Shown: one piece after another, positions 16,197-26,651 of the stretch
How the letters are laid out: each line of letters begins with the position of its first letter
Numbering within the stretch: the first letter of the stretch is position 1
Assembly: GCF_029478095.1 (NCBI RefSeq)
Contig: NZ_JAKOAV010000006.1
Span: forward strand, 1 to 64,000
DNA from: Pelotomaculum isophthalicicum JI
Lineage (GTDB): Bacteria; Bacillota; Desulfotomaculia; Desulfotomaculales; Pelotomaculaceae
Reading direction: 5' to 3'
DNA: 64,000 nt
Notes under the pieces: model-generated
The model's input: the letters and a program-made list of their open reading frames with translations, nothing else
Databases searched by the model: none
Told to the model about the DNA's origin: nothing
Program-made: the position numbers and the translations under genes

Positions 16197-18329
16197 TTAC
16201 TTTTCCGGGTTAATCCGCAACAGCCGGATACCGTTTAATGTTACCAGCAGTGTAGCTCCCATGTCTCCCATGATCGCCAGCCAGAGGGTCAGCCAGCCCG
16301 GAAACACAGCGGCGATAGCAATAGCCTTGATTACCAGGGCAATCCCGATATTTTGCCGGATCACCCCTAGCGCCGCCCGGCTAAGGAGGATCGTAAAAGG
16401 AAGCTTGGCAAGGTCATCGGCCATCAGGGCGATATCCGCCGTTTCCAGCGCCGTATCTGTGCCCGCCCCACCCATGGCGATGCCAATCGTCGAAGCAGCC
16501 AGCGCCGGCGCATCGTTGATGCCGTCACCGACCATGGCAACCCTCCCATGCTCCTGCAAAAGCGTATGGACGGCTTTTACTTTGTCCTGGGGCAACAGTT
16601 CCGCATGAAACTCATCCACCCCGACACGTACCGCTATAGCCCGGGCCGCAGCCTCGTTATCCCCCGTGAGCATAATGGTGCGGCGGATGCCGGCCTGCTT
16701 CAGAGCAGCTATCGCTGTTTTACTATCCCCCCGTACTTCATCGGCAACGGCGATAATCCCCAGGAAACCTCGCGCAGTGTACATAACCATGGCTGTCTTA
16801 CCTTCCTCCTGCAGGCTGTGGATCCGCCTGGCGACAGGCTCTGTATACACACCCAACTCGGTAAACAAGCGGAGGTTTCCCATGTAGACATTCCGCCCAT
16901 TGACAACCCCATACGCTCCACGGCCCGCGAGGGCGTTGAACTCCTCCGCGGGTTCCACCTTAAGACCACGGGCTTCCGCCGCCTTGACAATCGCTATCGC
17001 CAGCGGGTGCTCGGAACGGACCTCCAGGTTGGCGGCAATCTGGAGCAGTGCCAGCTCAGACTCGGACCCCAAAGAAATGACATCGGTGACTGCGGGTTCA
17101 CCTTTCGTTAGAGTGCCTGTTTTATCGAAAGCAACCGCCGTAAGCGCGCCTGCTTGCTCCAAATATATACCACCCTTGATCAGAACCCCTTTCCGGGCAG
17201 CGTTGCCGATAGCACTGACAATAGCTACCGGGGTTGAAACCACAAGAGCGCAAGGGCAAGCTACCACTATTAAAGCCAGACCCCGGTAGATCCACGGCCC
17301 CCACGCATAGCCAAGCAGCAATGGCGGCGCCAGAACAACACAGATAGCCAGGACCAGCACGATCGGGGTGTAAACGGCGGCGAAGCGGTCCACAAACGCC
17401 TGGGAGGGTGCCCGCTGGGCTTGCGCTTCCTCCACCAGGTGAATAATCTTTGAGATGGTTGTGTCCTGAACCAACTTGGTGACTTCAACCTCAATGGAGC
17501 CATGAGTATTGAGGGTACCGGCATAAACTTCACCCCCCGGCCCTTTTTCCACCGGAACGGACTCACCTGTTATGGCTGACTCATTGATCGCTGACTCACC
17601 CTTAATGATACGTCCGTCCATGGCGATTTTCTCACCCGGACGGACGATCATTACGTCACCCACTTGAATATCCTCCACCGGGACTTCCAATTCACCCGTC
17701 AGACGGCGGATCCGGGCCACTTTGGGGGCGATGTTCATGAGTCCGCTGATAGACCGGCGCACACTTTCCATGGTCCAGGATTCCAGCATCTCGGAAACAG
17801 AATACAAGAAGGCTACAACAGCGCCTTCCCTCCACTGACCGATGGCCATGGCTCCGATTATGGCGGTAGTCATCAACACACTCATGTTGATGTCCAGACG
17901 TGGCAAAGAGTATACGGCCTTACGAATATTACCCCAACCGCCGGTCATTATAGCCAGCGCGTATAAGGGGATAAAAGTGAGCGCCATAACACCGGCTTGC
18001 TCTACTATATAAGCGGCCAATAACGCGGTAATGGAAACCACCATCCGCGCCAATTCCCAGTTAATCTCCGGCTTTACCGGCTTAACCTGCTCTTCACCGG
18101 CCGGAACGATGGTGTAGTGTTCCTTCCTGCCTTCCAGCCGGATTGCTTCCAAGTCGGCCGGACCTTCGACTGTCAGCTTGCCGGCCACAGTATTTAAACT
18201 AGCCCTGGTTACACCAGGAAGCGCCGCCACGCTCTTTTCAAACTTGGCGGCACAGTCCATTCAGGTAATTCCTTCTACCCGGAAAACAGTTGTACTTCCG
18301 GGTATACTCAAGCTCCCAACTTGGGCCAT
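16197..18329 (-). CDS. CadA/ZntA-type heavy-metal P-type ATPase with probable in-frame UGA (Sec) at residue 23
   Basis: From ATG 18329 the frame runs through one TGA (18261-18263) to 16197, about 710 residues. An annotation stopping at the TGA would start at ATG 18260 (687 aa). The peptide before the TGA, VFRVEGIT, and after it, MDCAAKFEKSV, form one HMA domain with the metal motif GITUMDC in place of GMxCxxC. Downstream are the TGES actuator motif, the CPC motif in VACPCALVVSTPVAI, the phosphorylation site DKTGTLTKG, and GDGINDAPALA. It presumably exports Cd2+, Zn2+ or Pb2+. The ArsR gene upstream is its likely regulator. If the TGA is a real stop, the HMA domain is broken but the pump core is intact. 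Confidence 0.88.
18221..18253 (-). promoter_or_regulatory. Candidate bacterial SECIS hairpin just after the UGA
   Basis: Starting eight bases after the UGA, a 9-bp stem (18253-18245 with 18229-18221; one G-U pair) is followed inside by an A-G mismatch, four more possible pairs (two G-U), and a GAAAA apical loop. The loop begins 22 bases from the UGA with a G in its first position, as bacterial SECIS elements require. This is folding by eye, not a computed prediction. Confidence 0.6.
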
Positions 18330-18367
18330 CCCAAATCACTCCTAAAAACATGTTCAAATGATTAATA

Positions 18368-18458
18368 CCAGGTATTCAGGAGTCAGGAGTCAGTACTCAG
18401 AATATTTCGGGATAATAAACTGTTCTTTCATTCTGACTCCTGACTCCTGACTCCTGAG
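18368..18458. repeat. GACTCCT heptamer repeat, inverted-repeat copy 1
   Basis: Tandem TCAGGAG units on the left arm (18376-18401) face three or more GACTCCT units on the right arm (18437-18458), around a 35-40-nt AT-rich loop. It could fold as a long hairpin between the ATPase and arsR genes. Similar copies are at 23.94 and 25.41 kb. Confidence 0.85.
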
Positions 18459-18465
18459 TAGTTGT

Positions 18466-18840
18466 TTATATCTTTTCCACGTAATTCAAAATTTCTCTCA
18501 TCAGATTCCCAATATTAGTATTCGCTAACCGGTAGTAAACCATTTTGCCATCCCTTCGATACCTGGTGATTCCCAGGTGGTGCAGCAACCGGAGATGGTA
18601 AGAAGCGGTCGCTTTACTGCTGTTGATCAGGGCTGCCACATCGCAAACACAAAGCTCGGCCTTACTGAGAGCATAGATGACCTTTACCCGGGTATCATCA
18701 GCCAGGGCCTTGAAAGTAGTTGCGACACCTTCAATCCGGTCCACCTGAGGCTTAAGCCGGTTCACGATCTCCTGATCAATACAGTTGACCTGGCAAACCG
18801 GGACATCAATCATCAGTTTATCTTCAAGCGGTTTTTGCAA
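18466..18840 (-). CDS. ArsR/SmtB-family metal-responsive repressor (CadC-like)
   Basis: 124 aa from TTG 18840, which has GAGGTGAG just upstream. It is a winged helix with LADDTRVKVIYALSKAELCVCDVAALI, where the CVCD pair in helix alpha3 is the ArsR/CadC metal-sensing site. The recognition helix is SSKATASYHLRLLHHLGI. N-terminal cysteines (VCQVNC) could complete a CadC-type Cd/Pb site. It sits upstream of the P-type ATPase in the same direction and presumably derepresses it when metal binds. Confidence 0.9.
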   Translation of the reverse strand: MQKPLEDKLMIDVPVCQVNCIDQEIVNRLKPQVDRIEGVATTFKALADDTRVKVIYALSKAELCVCDVAALINSSKATASYHLRLLHHLGITRYRRDGKMVYYRLANTNIGNLMREILNYVEKI

Positions 18841-19052
18841 TTTTTCTCACCTCACAATCAAACAGTAAAATAACTTTTTGACTATAATATTATAAAATCC
18901 CCTCTTCTGTTAACTCTAAAGCCATATCTACTACTTTTAATAATTATTTTCCTGCCAGGTTCGTCATCAAACTCTTTTTAATCACTTCGCTATAAGCATC
19001 CAACTCCTTTTATTCCTGATATGTTTTACGCAAAGAATGACCGTACCCCTGA

Positions 19053-19370
19053 CTACACACAACCTCTCGGTTTCGGAAGGCCCGCGACCTTGCAGGCGCC
19101 CTTCGCCGGACCGGCGGGAAATAGTTCATAAATACGCTTCAAACTGCAGCCGGTCTCTTTGCATAACTTCGAAATCATTGGGGCAACTTGAAATTGCTGA
19201 TAATAATCACGCAGGTAATTGATTACTCGCCAGTGCTCGTCGATAAGCTCTTCAATACCTTCGGCCGCGGCAAAAGCCCTGGCTACGTCTTCATTCCAGC
19301 ATTCCGGCTCTATAATAAAACCGTCCTCGTCAACTTCCACTTCCAGGCGGTTAAAGTCAAAGTCGGGCAT
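19053..19370 (-). CDS. dsrC: DsrC/TusE-family sulfur relay protein (copy 1)
   Basis: 105 aa. The whole family signature is present: GFIIEPECWNEDVARAFA, HWRVINYLRDYYQQF, LFPAGPAKGACK and the C-terminal arm ending PKPRGCV. Both redox cysteines, the one in GAC and the penultimate one, are present, so this is a true DsrC able to form the intramolecular trisulfide, not a TusE with one Cys. In sulfate reducers it carries sulfite-derived sulfur from DsrAB; no dsrAB is in this window. It lies 15 bp after the PLP enzyme gene, so it may be the last gene of the sulfur-amino-acid operon. Confidence 0.92.
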   Translation of the reverse strand: MPDFDFNRLEVEVDEDGFIIEPECWNEDVARAFAAAEGIEELIDEHWRVINYLRDYYQQFQVAPMISKLCKETGCSLKRIYELFPAGPAKGACKVAGLPKPRGCV

Positions 19371-19385
19371 TTTATAACACCTCCA

Positions 19386-20519
19386 CTAGGATATTGCAGC
19401 CGCTAAATCTTCAATCAAGTCACCGGGGTCTTCCAGTCCAACCGACAACCTGATCAGATCGCCGGTCACTCCGGTACGCACCCTGTGGTCAGGGTGCATT
19501 CCCGCGTGAGACATGGTCACAGGATAGGAGATTATACTCTCAACAGCGCCGAGGCTTACCGCCAAGGCCGATAATTTAACGTTCTCTAACAACCTTTTGG
19601 CCATCTCCTCAGTCTGCATGCGAAACGACACGATACCTCCAGGCCCGTCGGCCTGGCTGTCATGGATTTCCTTGCCGGGATGATCCGGCAAGCCGGGAAA
19701 ATATACTTCCTTTACTTCCGGGCAGCCGGCCAGCCATTCCGCCAATTTACGCGCGCCGCTCTGGTGCATGTCCATACGCGCTTTCAAAGTCTTGATCCCG
19801 CGCATCAAAAGCCAGCAGTCCTGAGGCCCCAGAACCGCCCCGAAAGAATACTGAATATAATTAATGCGTTCGGCGGTTTGCTTATCCGCCGCCACTACCA
19901 ATCCGGCAAGCAGATCACTGTGACCACCGAGGTATTTGGTAGCGCTATGAATGACGATATCTATACCAAGTTCAATGGGACGTTGCAAATAAGGAGTCAG
20001 AAAAGTATTATCAACCATACTCAACAAACCATTCTCTCTGGCAATGGCGGAAACTGCCCGCAAATCCGTAATTTTCAGAAGAGGGTTGGAAGGTGTTTCC
20101 GCGTAAACACCCTTGGTGTTTCGCCGCAAGGCTGTCTTGACTTTAGCGGGGTCGGTGAAATCAACAAAAGTCACTTCGATGCCCAACCGGTTAAACAGTC
20201 CTGTCAGCACCCGGTATGTGCCGCCATAGACATCCTCGCAGACCACTATATGGTCGCCCGGCGAGAAGAGCAATAACACGCTGGATATAGCAGCTATCCC
20301 TGAAGAAAAGGCAAAACCCCTGACGCCTCCCTCCAACTTGGCTATTATCGCTTCAAGGGCGTCCCTTGTAGGATTACCTGAACGGGCGTATTCATACGGT
20401 CCAAACTCATCAACTTTATTCTGTTTAAAAGTTGAGGCATGGTATACAGGAATACTTACAGCTCCGGTGGTTTGTTCAATTTCGTTTCCCGTATGCAGGA
20501 TTCTGGTGCCAAATTTCAT
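19386..20519 (-). CDS. Trans-sulfuration PLP enzyme (cystathionine gamma-synthase / beta-lyase family)
   Basis: 377 aa, Cys/Met metabolism PLP family. It shows YARSGNPTRDALE, the PLP-binding Asp in VDNTFLTPYLQ, and the PLP lysine in SATKYLGGHSD (about residue 195). Members perform gamma-replacement, beta-elimination or gamma-elimination on homoserine or cysteine derivatives, and sequence alone does not separate these. It lies 11 bp downstream of a close paralogue, suggesting the pair supplies the two steps between cysteine and homocysteine. Confidence 0.9.
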   Translation of the reverse strand: MKFGTRILHTGNEIEQTTGAVSIPVYHASTFKQNKVDEFGPYEYARSGNPTRDALEAIIAKLEGGVRGFAFSSGIAAISSVLLLFSPGDHIVVCEDVYGGTYRVLTGLFNRLGIEVTFVDFTDPAKVKTALRRNTKGVYAETPSNPLLKITDLRAVSAIARENGLLSMVDNTFLTPYLQRPIELGIDIVIHSATKYLGGHSDLLAGLVVAADKQTAERINYIQYSFGAVLGPQDCWLLMRGIKTLKARMDMHQSGARKLAEWLAGCPEVKEVYFPGLPDHPGKEIHDSQADGPGGIVSFRMQTEEMAKRLLENVKLSALAVSLGAVESIISYPVTMSHAGMHPDHRVRTGVTGDLIRLSVGLEDPGDLIEDLAAAIS

Positions 20520-20530
20520 ACATCGACCTC

Positions 20531-21709
20531 CTATTCAATAAAGGCCTGTTCCAAATCGGACAGCAGTTCGTCGACATCTTCGATACCCACCGACAGCCTC
20601 AATAATCTCTCATTTATGCCCAGGCGTTCCCGCTCTGCCGGGTCTATATCAGCATGGGTCTGAAATGCCGGGAACGTTACCAGTGTCTCCACTCCTCCCA
20701 GGCTCTCGGCGAATGAAACAAGTCTGACCTTGTTGAGGATCTGTTCGGCCATGGATTTATCCATTACCTCAAAAGAAACCATGGCGCCGAACCCTCGAGC
20801 CTGCTCTTTGAGCAACTGGTGGCCGGGGTGAGTTTCCAGTCCCGGGTAAAACACCCGGCGGACAGCTTTATGGCTTGCCAGCCAGCAGGCTATTGTTCGC
20901 GCGTTTTCTGTTTGCCGGTCTAATCTGACTCCCAGAGTTTTCATACCCCGGATAACTAACCAGCTATCCTGGGGTCCCAATACCGCCCCTACGGAATTCT
21001 GAAGAAAATAGATTCTTTCAGCCATCTCTTCACTCTTGGCCACAATTAATCCCGCGACTACATCATTGTGTCCGGCGAGAAATTTGGTCGCGCTGTATAC
21101 AACAAGATCAGCCCCCATTGCCAGGGGCTGTTGCAGGTAGGGTGTCATAAAGGTATTATCCACAATAGTCAGCAAGCTCTTTTCCCTGGCCATAGCGCTG
21201 ATCCTGCTTATGTCGGCCACCTTCAGGAGAGGGTTGGTAGGCGTCTCCAGCAGGATAGCCTTGGTTTCATCTTTTATCGCCAGGGTGACCTGGTCAAGAT
21301 CACTGGTATCAACAAAAGTTGCCGCCAGTCTGTACTGGGAAAAAACCTTGTCCAGCAATCTGAATGTTCCCCCGTACAGATCCTCTGTCACAATAAGATG
21401 GTCACCCGGCTTAAAGAGCAGCAACAGGTTTGTCAAAGCCGCCATACCGGACGCGTAGGCAAATCCCCCGGCGCCCCCGTCAAGCCGGGCGATGCCCTTC
21501 TCCAGCACCTGGCGAGTGGGGTTGCCGCTGCGGGAGTAATCATATCCGGTGCTTTCACCAAAACGGGGATGACGGAAGGTAGCAGTCTGGTAAATGGGAA
21601 TCGACAGGGCGCCTGTAGGGTCTTGTCCCACTCCCAATTGTACCGCTTCTGTGGAGGTTTTAATAACTTTCTCTCCTTTCTTTAACTGCGCATCCCGGCA
21701 GATCATCAT
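20531..21709 (-). CDS. Trans-sulfuration PLP enzyme, paralogue of the following gene
   Basis: 392 aa, same family: YDYSRSGNPTRQVLEKG, VDNTFMTPYLQQ and the PLP lysine in SATKFLAGHND. The only ATG starts (21709, 21706) lie inside the 3' end of the ThiF gene. An AAAGGAGAG site a little downstream precedes codons for VIKTSTEAV but no standard start, so the ATG is kept. Likely cystathionine gamma-synthase or beta-lyase. It is cotranscribed with the E1-like and sulfur-carrier genes upstream, which suggests that the carrier delivers sulfur to one of these PLP enzymes. Confidence 0.9.
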   Translation of the reverse strand: MMICRDAQLKKGEKVIKTSTEAVQLGVGQDPTGALSIPIYQTATFRHPRFGESTGYDYSRSGNPTRQVLEKGIARLDGGAGGFAYASGMAALTNLLLLFKPGDHLIVTEDLYGGTFRLLDKVFSQYRLAATFVDTSDLDQVTLAIKDETKAILLETPTNPLLKVADISRISAMAREKSLLTIVDNTFMTPYLQQPLAMGADLVVYSATKFLAGHNDVVAGLIVAKSEEMAERIYFLQNSVGAVLGPQDSWLVIRGMKTLGVRLDRQTENARTIACWLASHKAVRRVFYPGLETHPGHQLLKEQARGFGAMVSFEVMDKSMAEQILNKVRLVSFAESLGGVETLVTFPAFQTHADIDPAERERLGINERLLRLSVGIEDVDELLSDLEQAFIE

Positions 21710-22481
21710 CCGTCAGTCCGGTTATGGTAGGATTATCCCCGCAAACAGGGCAGTCAGGATCTCTCCTGACCTGTATTTCTTTGAACTTCATGTCCAGGGC
21801 GTTATAAGCGATCAAGCGGCCCACAAGCAAATCCCCCTTGCCCAGCAGGTATTTCAAGACCTCGGTAGCCTGGATTATCCCAATCGTCCCCGCCAGAACC
21901 CCCAGCACACCGGCCTCTGAGCAGGACGGCACCGAGCCGGGCGGTGGCGGCTCACGCAATATGCAGCGCAAACAGGGTCCTTTGCCGGGAATAACTGTAA
22001 AGGTTTGGCCGGTAAAACCAAGGACTCCTCCGTGAACGAAAATTTTCCCGGCCATGACGCAGGCATCGTTAACCAGATAACGGGTGGGGAAATTATCTAC
22101 CCCGTCGACTATCACATCATAATCCCGGATAATTTCATTTATATTTTGAGCCGTCAACTTCTCCCAATGGGGCACAACATTACAATCAGGATTCAGGGCG
22201 TTCAGTTTTTCTTTGGCTGAATCAACTTTGGGCTTGCCGATGTCTTTGGTAGTGTGCAGGATTTGTCTTTGCAAATTGCTTAGATCAACTGCGTCGCAAT
22301 CGATAATACCGATTGTTCCGACACCTGCGGCCGCCAAGTAATACGCTGCCGGAGAGCCCAAACCTCCCGCTCCGGCGATCAGGACCCTGCCGTCATTAAT
22401 TTTCTTCTGGCCTATGCCGCCCACCTCGGGAAGGACGATCTGCCTGCTGTATCTCACGATTTGCTCTTCTGTAAAATCCAA
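21660..22481 (-). CDS. ThiF/MoeB/HesA-family E1-like adenylyltransferase (HcyF-like by context)
   Basis: About 273 aa. The ATP-binding loop GAGGLGSPAAYYLAAAG (about residues 36-52) and the conserved Arg/Asp pairs of MoeB/ThiF follow the start. Zinc-binding CxxC pairs (CLRC and CPVC) are present. TTG 22481 is preferred: AAAGG lies nine bases before it and the protein then starts MDFTEEQI, the MoeB/ThiF consensus. ATG 22490 and ATG 22538 are alternatives. It would adenylate the C-terminus of a ubiquitin-like sulfur carrier. The gene directly upstream encodes such a carrier fused to TusA. Confidence 0.88.
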   Translation of the reverse strand: MDFTEEQIVRYSRQIVLPEVGGIGQKKINDGRVLIAGAGGLGSPAAYYLAAAGVGTIGIIDCDAVDLSNLQRQILHTTKDIGKPKVDSAKEKLNALNPDCNVVPHWEKLTAQNINEIIRDYDVIVDGVDNFPTRYLVNDACVMAGKIFVHGGVLGFTGQTFTVIPGKGPCLRCILREPPPPGSVPSCSEAGVLGVLAGTIGIIQATEVLKYLLGKGDLLVGRLIAYNALDMKFKEIQVRRDPDCPVCGDNPTITGLTDDDLPGCAVKERRESY

Positions 22482-22524
22482 GCGCACCATCCTTTCAAGA
22501 CCACCGCTACCCCGGCTTGTTACT

Positions 22525-22974
22525 TTACTTGCCTGCATCCGTAAACAGCAGGTTGACCGAATCGCCCGATTTGATTATCGTGCTCTCGAAAGCTTCCCTG
22601 AAAAGAATTGCGCCGTTCAAACCGACGGTCACCATTTCGGGGTTAAGTCCGTACTCTTTAACTAGTTCAATTACCGTATATTCTTTACTCAGTAATTCCT
22701 TCTCACCGTTAAGCGTGATTATTACTTCATATTGTCCCTTTTCAATCAATAATCTATATTTTGTATCTATCTTCTCGGTCAGAATTATTTTATGTCCTTC
22801 ACCTTTGACACTTTTCGGAACATTTTCTGCAGCTTCTCCGCCGTTAAGGAAAACTTCAAGAATATCACCACTTTGCAGTTGTTCCAGTCTGAGTTTTGTT
22901 TTAACGAATGTTACCGGACAAACATCGGGAGTGATATCCAGAGTGGCTTTTATCTTAAAATCTTTGTACTTCAT
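22525..22974 (-). CDS. TusA-ThiS fusion sulfur-carrier protein
   Basis: About 149 aa from ATG 22974. Residues 1-75 are a TusA-like sulfurtransferase domain with the persulfide Cys in DVCPVTFVKTKL. Residues about 80-149 are a ThiS/MoaD-type beta-grasp domain (EYTVIELVKEYGLNPEMV, then FREAFESTIIKSGD). The C-terminus reads DAGK, not the free GG needed for adenylation, so a final Lys may have to be trimmed, as happens in HcyS-type carriers. The fusion puts sulfur donor and carrier in one polypeptide. No JAMM peptidase is seen in this window. It lies between Rrf2 and the E1-like gene. Confidence 0.85.
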   Translation of the reverse strand: MKYKDFKIKATLDITPDVCPVTFVKTKLRLEQLQSGDILEVFLNGGEAAENVPKSVKGEGHKIILTEKIDTKYRLLIEKGQYEVIITLNGEKELLSKEYTVIELVKEYGLNPEMVTVGLNGAILFREAFESTIIKSGDSVNLLFTDAGK

Positions 22975-22990
22975 TTTACCGTTCCAGCGC

Positions 22991-23446
22991 CTAAATATAA
23001 TACATGCTGGCTTCGCTCGACAGGCGCATCTTTTCCGCTTCTTTGCAAAGATCTTCCAGGGTAGTGCTATCCAGCACACCAGCGATTGACTCCCGGATTC
23101 TTTCCCACATCACCCGCGTGGCGCAAGTTTCAGCCCGCGCACATATTTCAGGATCATCTTCGCTCACACAGCCCGTTGGGTTTATCGGCCCTTCCAGACA
23201 CCTGACGACCTCACCGGCAGTAATCCGGGCAGGCTCCCGGGACAGCAGATAGCCTCCCTGGGCTCCCCGCACGCTCCGGACCAACCCTCCTTTACGTAAA
23301 AAAGTCATCAACTGTTCAAGATACCCCTCGGAAATCCCTTGTCTTTCCGCTACCCGGACGAGAGGAACCGGTTCGTGTGGAGAATAGTATTGCGCCAGAT
23401 CCACCATAGCCCGCAAACCGTATCTTGCCCGCGTCGTGAATTTCAA
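22991..23446 (-). CDS. Rrf2-family transcriptional regulator (IscR/CymR-like)
   Basis: About 151 aa. TTG 23446 is chosen because GAGAGGGTG sits just upstream and the protein then begins MKFTTRARYGLRAMVDLA, the Rrf2 N-terminus. The winged helix is followed by RGAQGGYLLSREP. Three cysteines in TGCVSEDDPEICARAETC are placed like the [2Fe-2S] ligands of IscR, though the first gap is longer (eight residues rather than five). It probably senses Fe-S or cysteine status and controls this sulfur block and perhaps iscS at 59 kb. Confidence 0.9.
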   Translation of the reverse strand: MKFTTRARYGLRAMVDLAQYYSPHEPVPLVRVAERQGISEGYLEQLMTFLRKGGLVRSVRGAQGGYLLSREPARITAGEVVRCLEGPINPTGCVSEDDPEICARAETCATRVMWERIRESIAGVLDSTTLEDLCKEAEKMRLSSEASMYYI

Positions 23447-23490
23447 GCCTAACACCCTCTCTAACTTCACAAGTTATTGGGAATGGCAAT

Positions 23491-23871
23491 CTATTTGTCC
23501 TGGCTGTTTTTGTAGTCCTCAATAGCCTTGTGCAAGGCGTCCGCAGCCAGGTTGGAGCAGTGCATCTTTTGCGGGGGAAGCCCGTCAAGCATGTCGGCCA
23601 CCGCCTGTTTAGTGATTTTTAAAGCTTCTTCTATTGTTTTTCCTTTTGCCATTTCTGTAACCATACTGCTTGTAGCGATAGCCGCCCCACAGCCAAAAGT
23701 CTTAAACTTAATATCAGTTATGATGTTGTCTTCAACCTTAATGGAAATCTTCATAATGTCACCGCAGACAGGATTGCCAACTTCACCTACGCCACAAGCG
23801 TCAGGTATTTCCCCAACATTCCTTGGATTGCTGAAGTGATCCATAACTTTCTCACTGTAAATAACGATCAT
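23491..23871 (-). CDS. iscU: Fe-S cluster scaffold IscU (NifU N-terminal type)
   Basis: 126 aa. The three scaffold cysteines are present: NPVCGD, TFGCGAA and KMHCSNL, together with the Asp after the first Cys. SEKVMDHFSNPRNVG is the usual N-terminus. It assembles [2Fe-2S]/[4Fe-4S] clusters from IscS-supplied sulfur. Here it sits next to the Rrf2 regulator but without iscS, which is 35 kb away at 58.8-60.0 kb. Confidence 0.94.
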   Translation of the reverse strand: MIVIYSEKVMDHFSNPRNVGEIPDACGVGEVGNPVCGDIMKISIKVEDNIITDIKFKTFGCGAAIATSSMVTEMAKGKTIEEALKITKQAVADMLDGLPPQKMHCSNLAADALHKAIEDYKNSQDK

Positions 23872-23931
23872 CCCCTCACTTGTTCTGTTTAATAACTGTG
23901 ATTAATCTTTAAAGTTATGTTATATTTAGGC

Positions 23932-25352
<1,421 letters not shown>

Positions 25353-25404
25353 TTATCTTTATAATCTATAATAACTACTCAAGGGTCTAAAAGGGAGTTG
25401 GTTA

Positions 25405-25462
25405 ATTGTCTTGAAATATTCTGAATTCTGAATTCTGACTACTGACTCCTGAATACCCGAAT
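25405..25462. repeat. GACTCCT-type repeat, inverted-repeat copy 3
   Basis: A shorter member of the same family, with repeated TGAATTC and GACTACT/GACTCCT units between AATATTC and GAATATT ends. It lies between the MetY-like and cysK genes. Confidence 0.75.
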
Positions 25463-25477
25463 ATTTATCTGAGGCTC

Positions 25478-26413
25478 CTACTGTTCCTCCTGGAACAACG
25501 GCGTGCTCAGGTATCTCTCCCCGGTATCAGGCAGGATGGCCACGATCAGCTTTCCTTTGTTTTCCTGCCGCCGCGCCACCTCCAGGGCTGCATAAGTTGC
25601 CGCCCCGGATGATATGCCGGCCAGGATCCCTTCCTCCCGGGCCAACCTGCGCCCGGTTTCAAAGGCATCCTGGTTGCTTACCTTGATAATTTCATCTACC
25701 AGTGAAAGTTCCAATACTCCTGGAATGAAGCCTGCTCCAAGTCCCTGGATTTTATGCGGCCCCGGTTTCCCCCCTGATAAAACAGGCGAATCGGCCGGTT
25801 CCACCGCCACTACTTTCAACCCGGGCTTCCGTGGCTTAAGCGCTTGCGCGATGCCGGTAATAGTGCCGCCGGTGCCCACACCGCCAACAACGATGTCTAC
25901 CTTGCCGTTAGAATCTTTCCAGATCTCCTCAGCTGTGGTTAACCGGTGGATTTCCGGGTTGGCAGGGTTTTCAAACTGTTGTGGAATAAAGGAATTTGGG
26001 ATCTCTCTCGCCAGTTCATAAGCTTTCTGCACCGCACCGCTCATCCCCTGCAAACCAGGCGTAAGTACCAGTTCGGCGCCATAGGCCTTCAGCAAGCTCC
26101 GCCGCTCAACACTCATGGTATCAGGCATGGTCAGGATCAGCCGGTAGCCATGGACGGCCGCGACTAAAGCTAATCCGACTCCGGTATTACCGCTGGTGGG
26201 CTCGATAATCACTGAACCGGGTTTCAACAACCCTTGTTCCTCCGCCCGGCGAATCATATTAAAGCCGATGCGGTCCTTGACACTGCCGCCCGGATTAAAA
26301 GACTCCAGTTTTACAACCAGGTCGGTGTTTGTGCCTTTCGATACGCGCTGGAGACGCAACAATGGAGTATTTCCAATTAGTTCTGTCAGGCTATTAGCTA
26401 TCCCGGACATCAT
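25478..26413 (-). CDS. cysK: Cysteine synthase A (O-acetylserine sulfhydrylase)
   Basis: 311 aa. The PLP lysine is in [11 protein letters not shown] (about residue 45). SGNTGVGLA is the substrate loop, GTGGTITG the phosphate loop, and [15 protein letters not shown] the C-terminal segment. It makes cysteine from O-acetylserine and sulfide. The length is typical. It is upstream of the MetY-like gene, separated by repeat copy 3. Confidence 0.95.
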   Translation of the reverse strand: MMSGIANSLTELIGNTPLLRLQRVSKGTNTDLVVKLESFNPGGSVKDRIGFNMIRRAEEQGLLKPGSVIIEPTSGNTGVGLALVAAVHGYRLILTMPDTMSVERRSLLKAYGAELVLTPGLQGMSGAVQKAYELAREIPNSFIPQQFENPANPEIHRLTTAEEIWKDSNGKVDIVVGGVGTGGTITGIAQALKPRKPGLKVVAVEPADSPVLSGGKPGPHKIQGLGAGFIPGVLELSLVDEIIKVSNQDAFETGRRLAREEGILAGISSGAATYAALEVARRQENKGKLIVAILPDTGERYLSTPLFQEEQ

Positions 26414-26651
26414 TTTTCCCCCTTTTCGGCATATGAATAAATTCGGTACTTTAGCAGTTTGGTTACTAATTTAATAAAATACTTAATCCAATATAATTAC
26501 TATCCTTTAACAAATTTTATTTCATCAATAAGAGATTGTCAATAATTATATCGTAAATTCCATTGTGATTTTTCTCCATTTAAATTGCATTAATCCAATG
26601 ATTAAGCTAAGATAACAATTAGTATTACGCTTTGTTGCGGGAGGAAAAATC

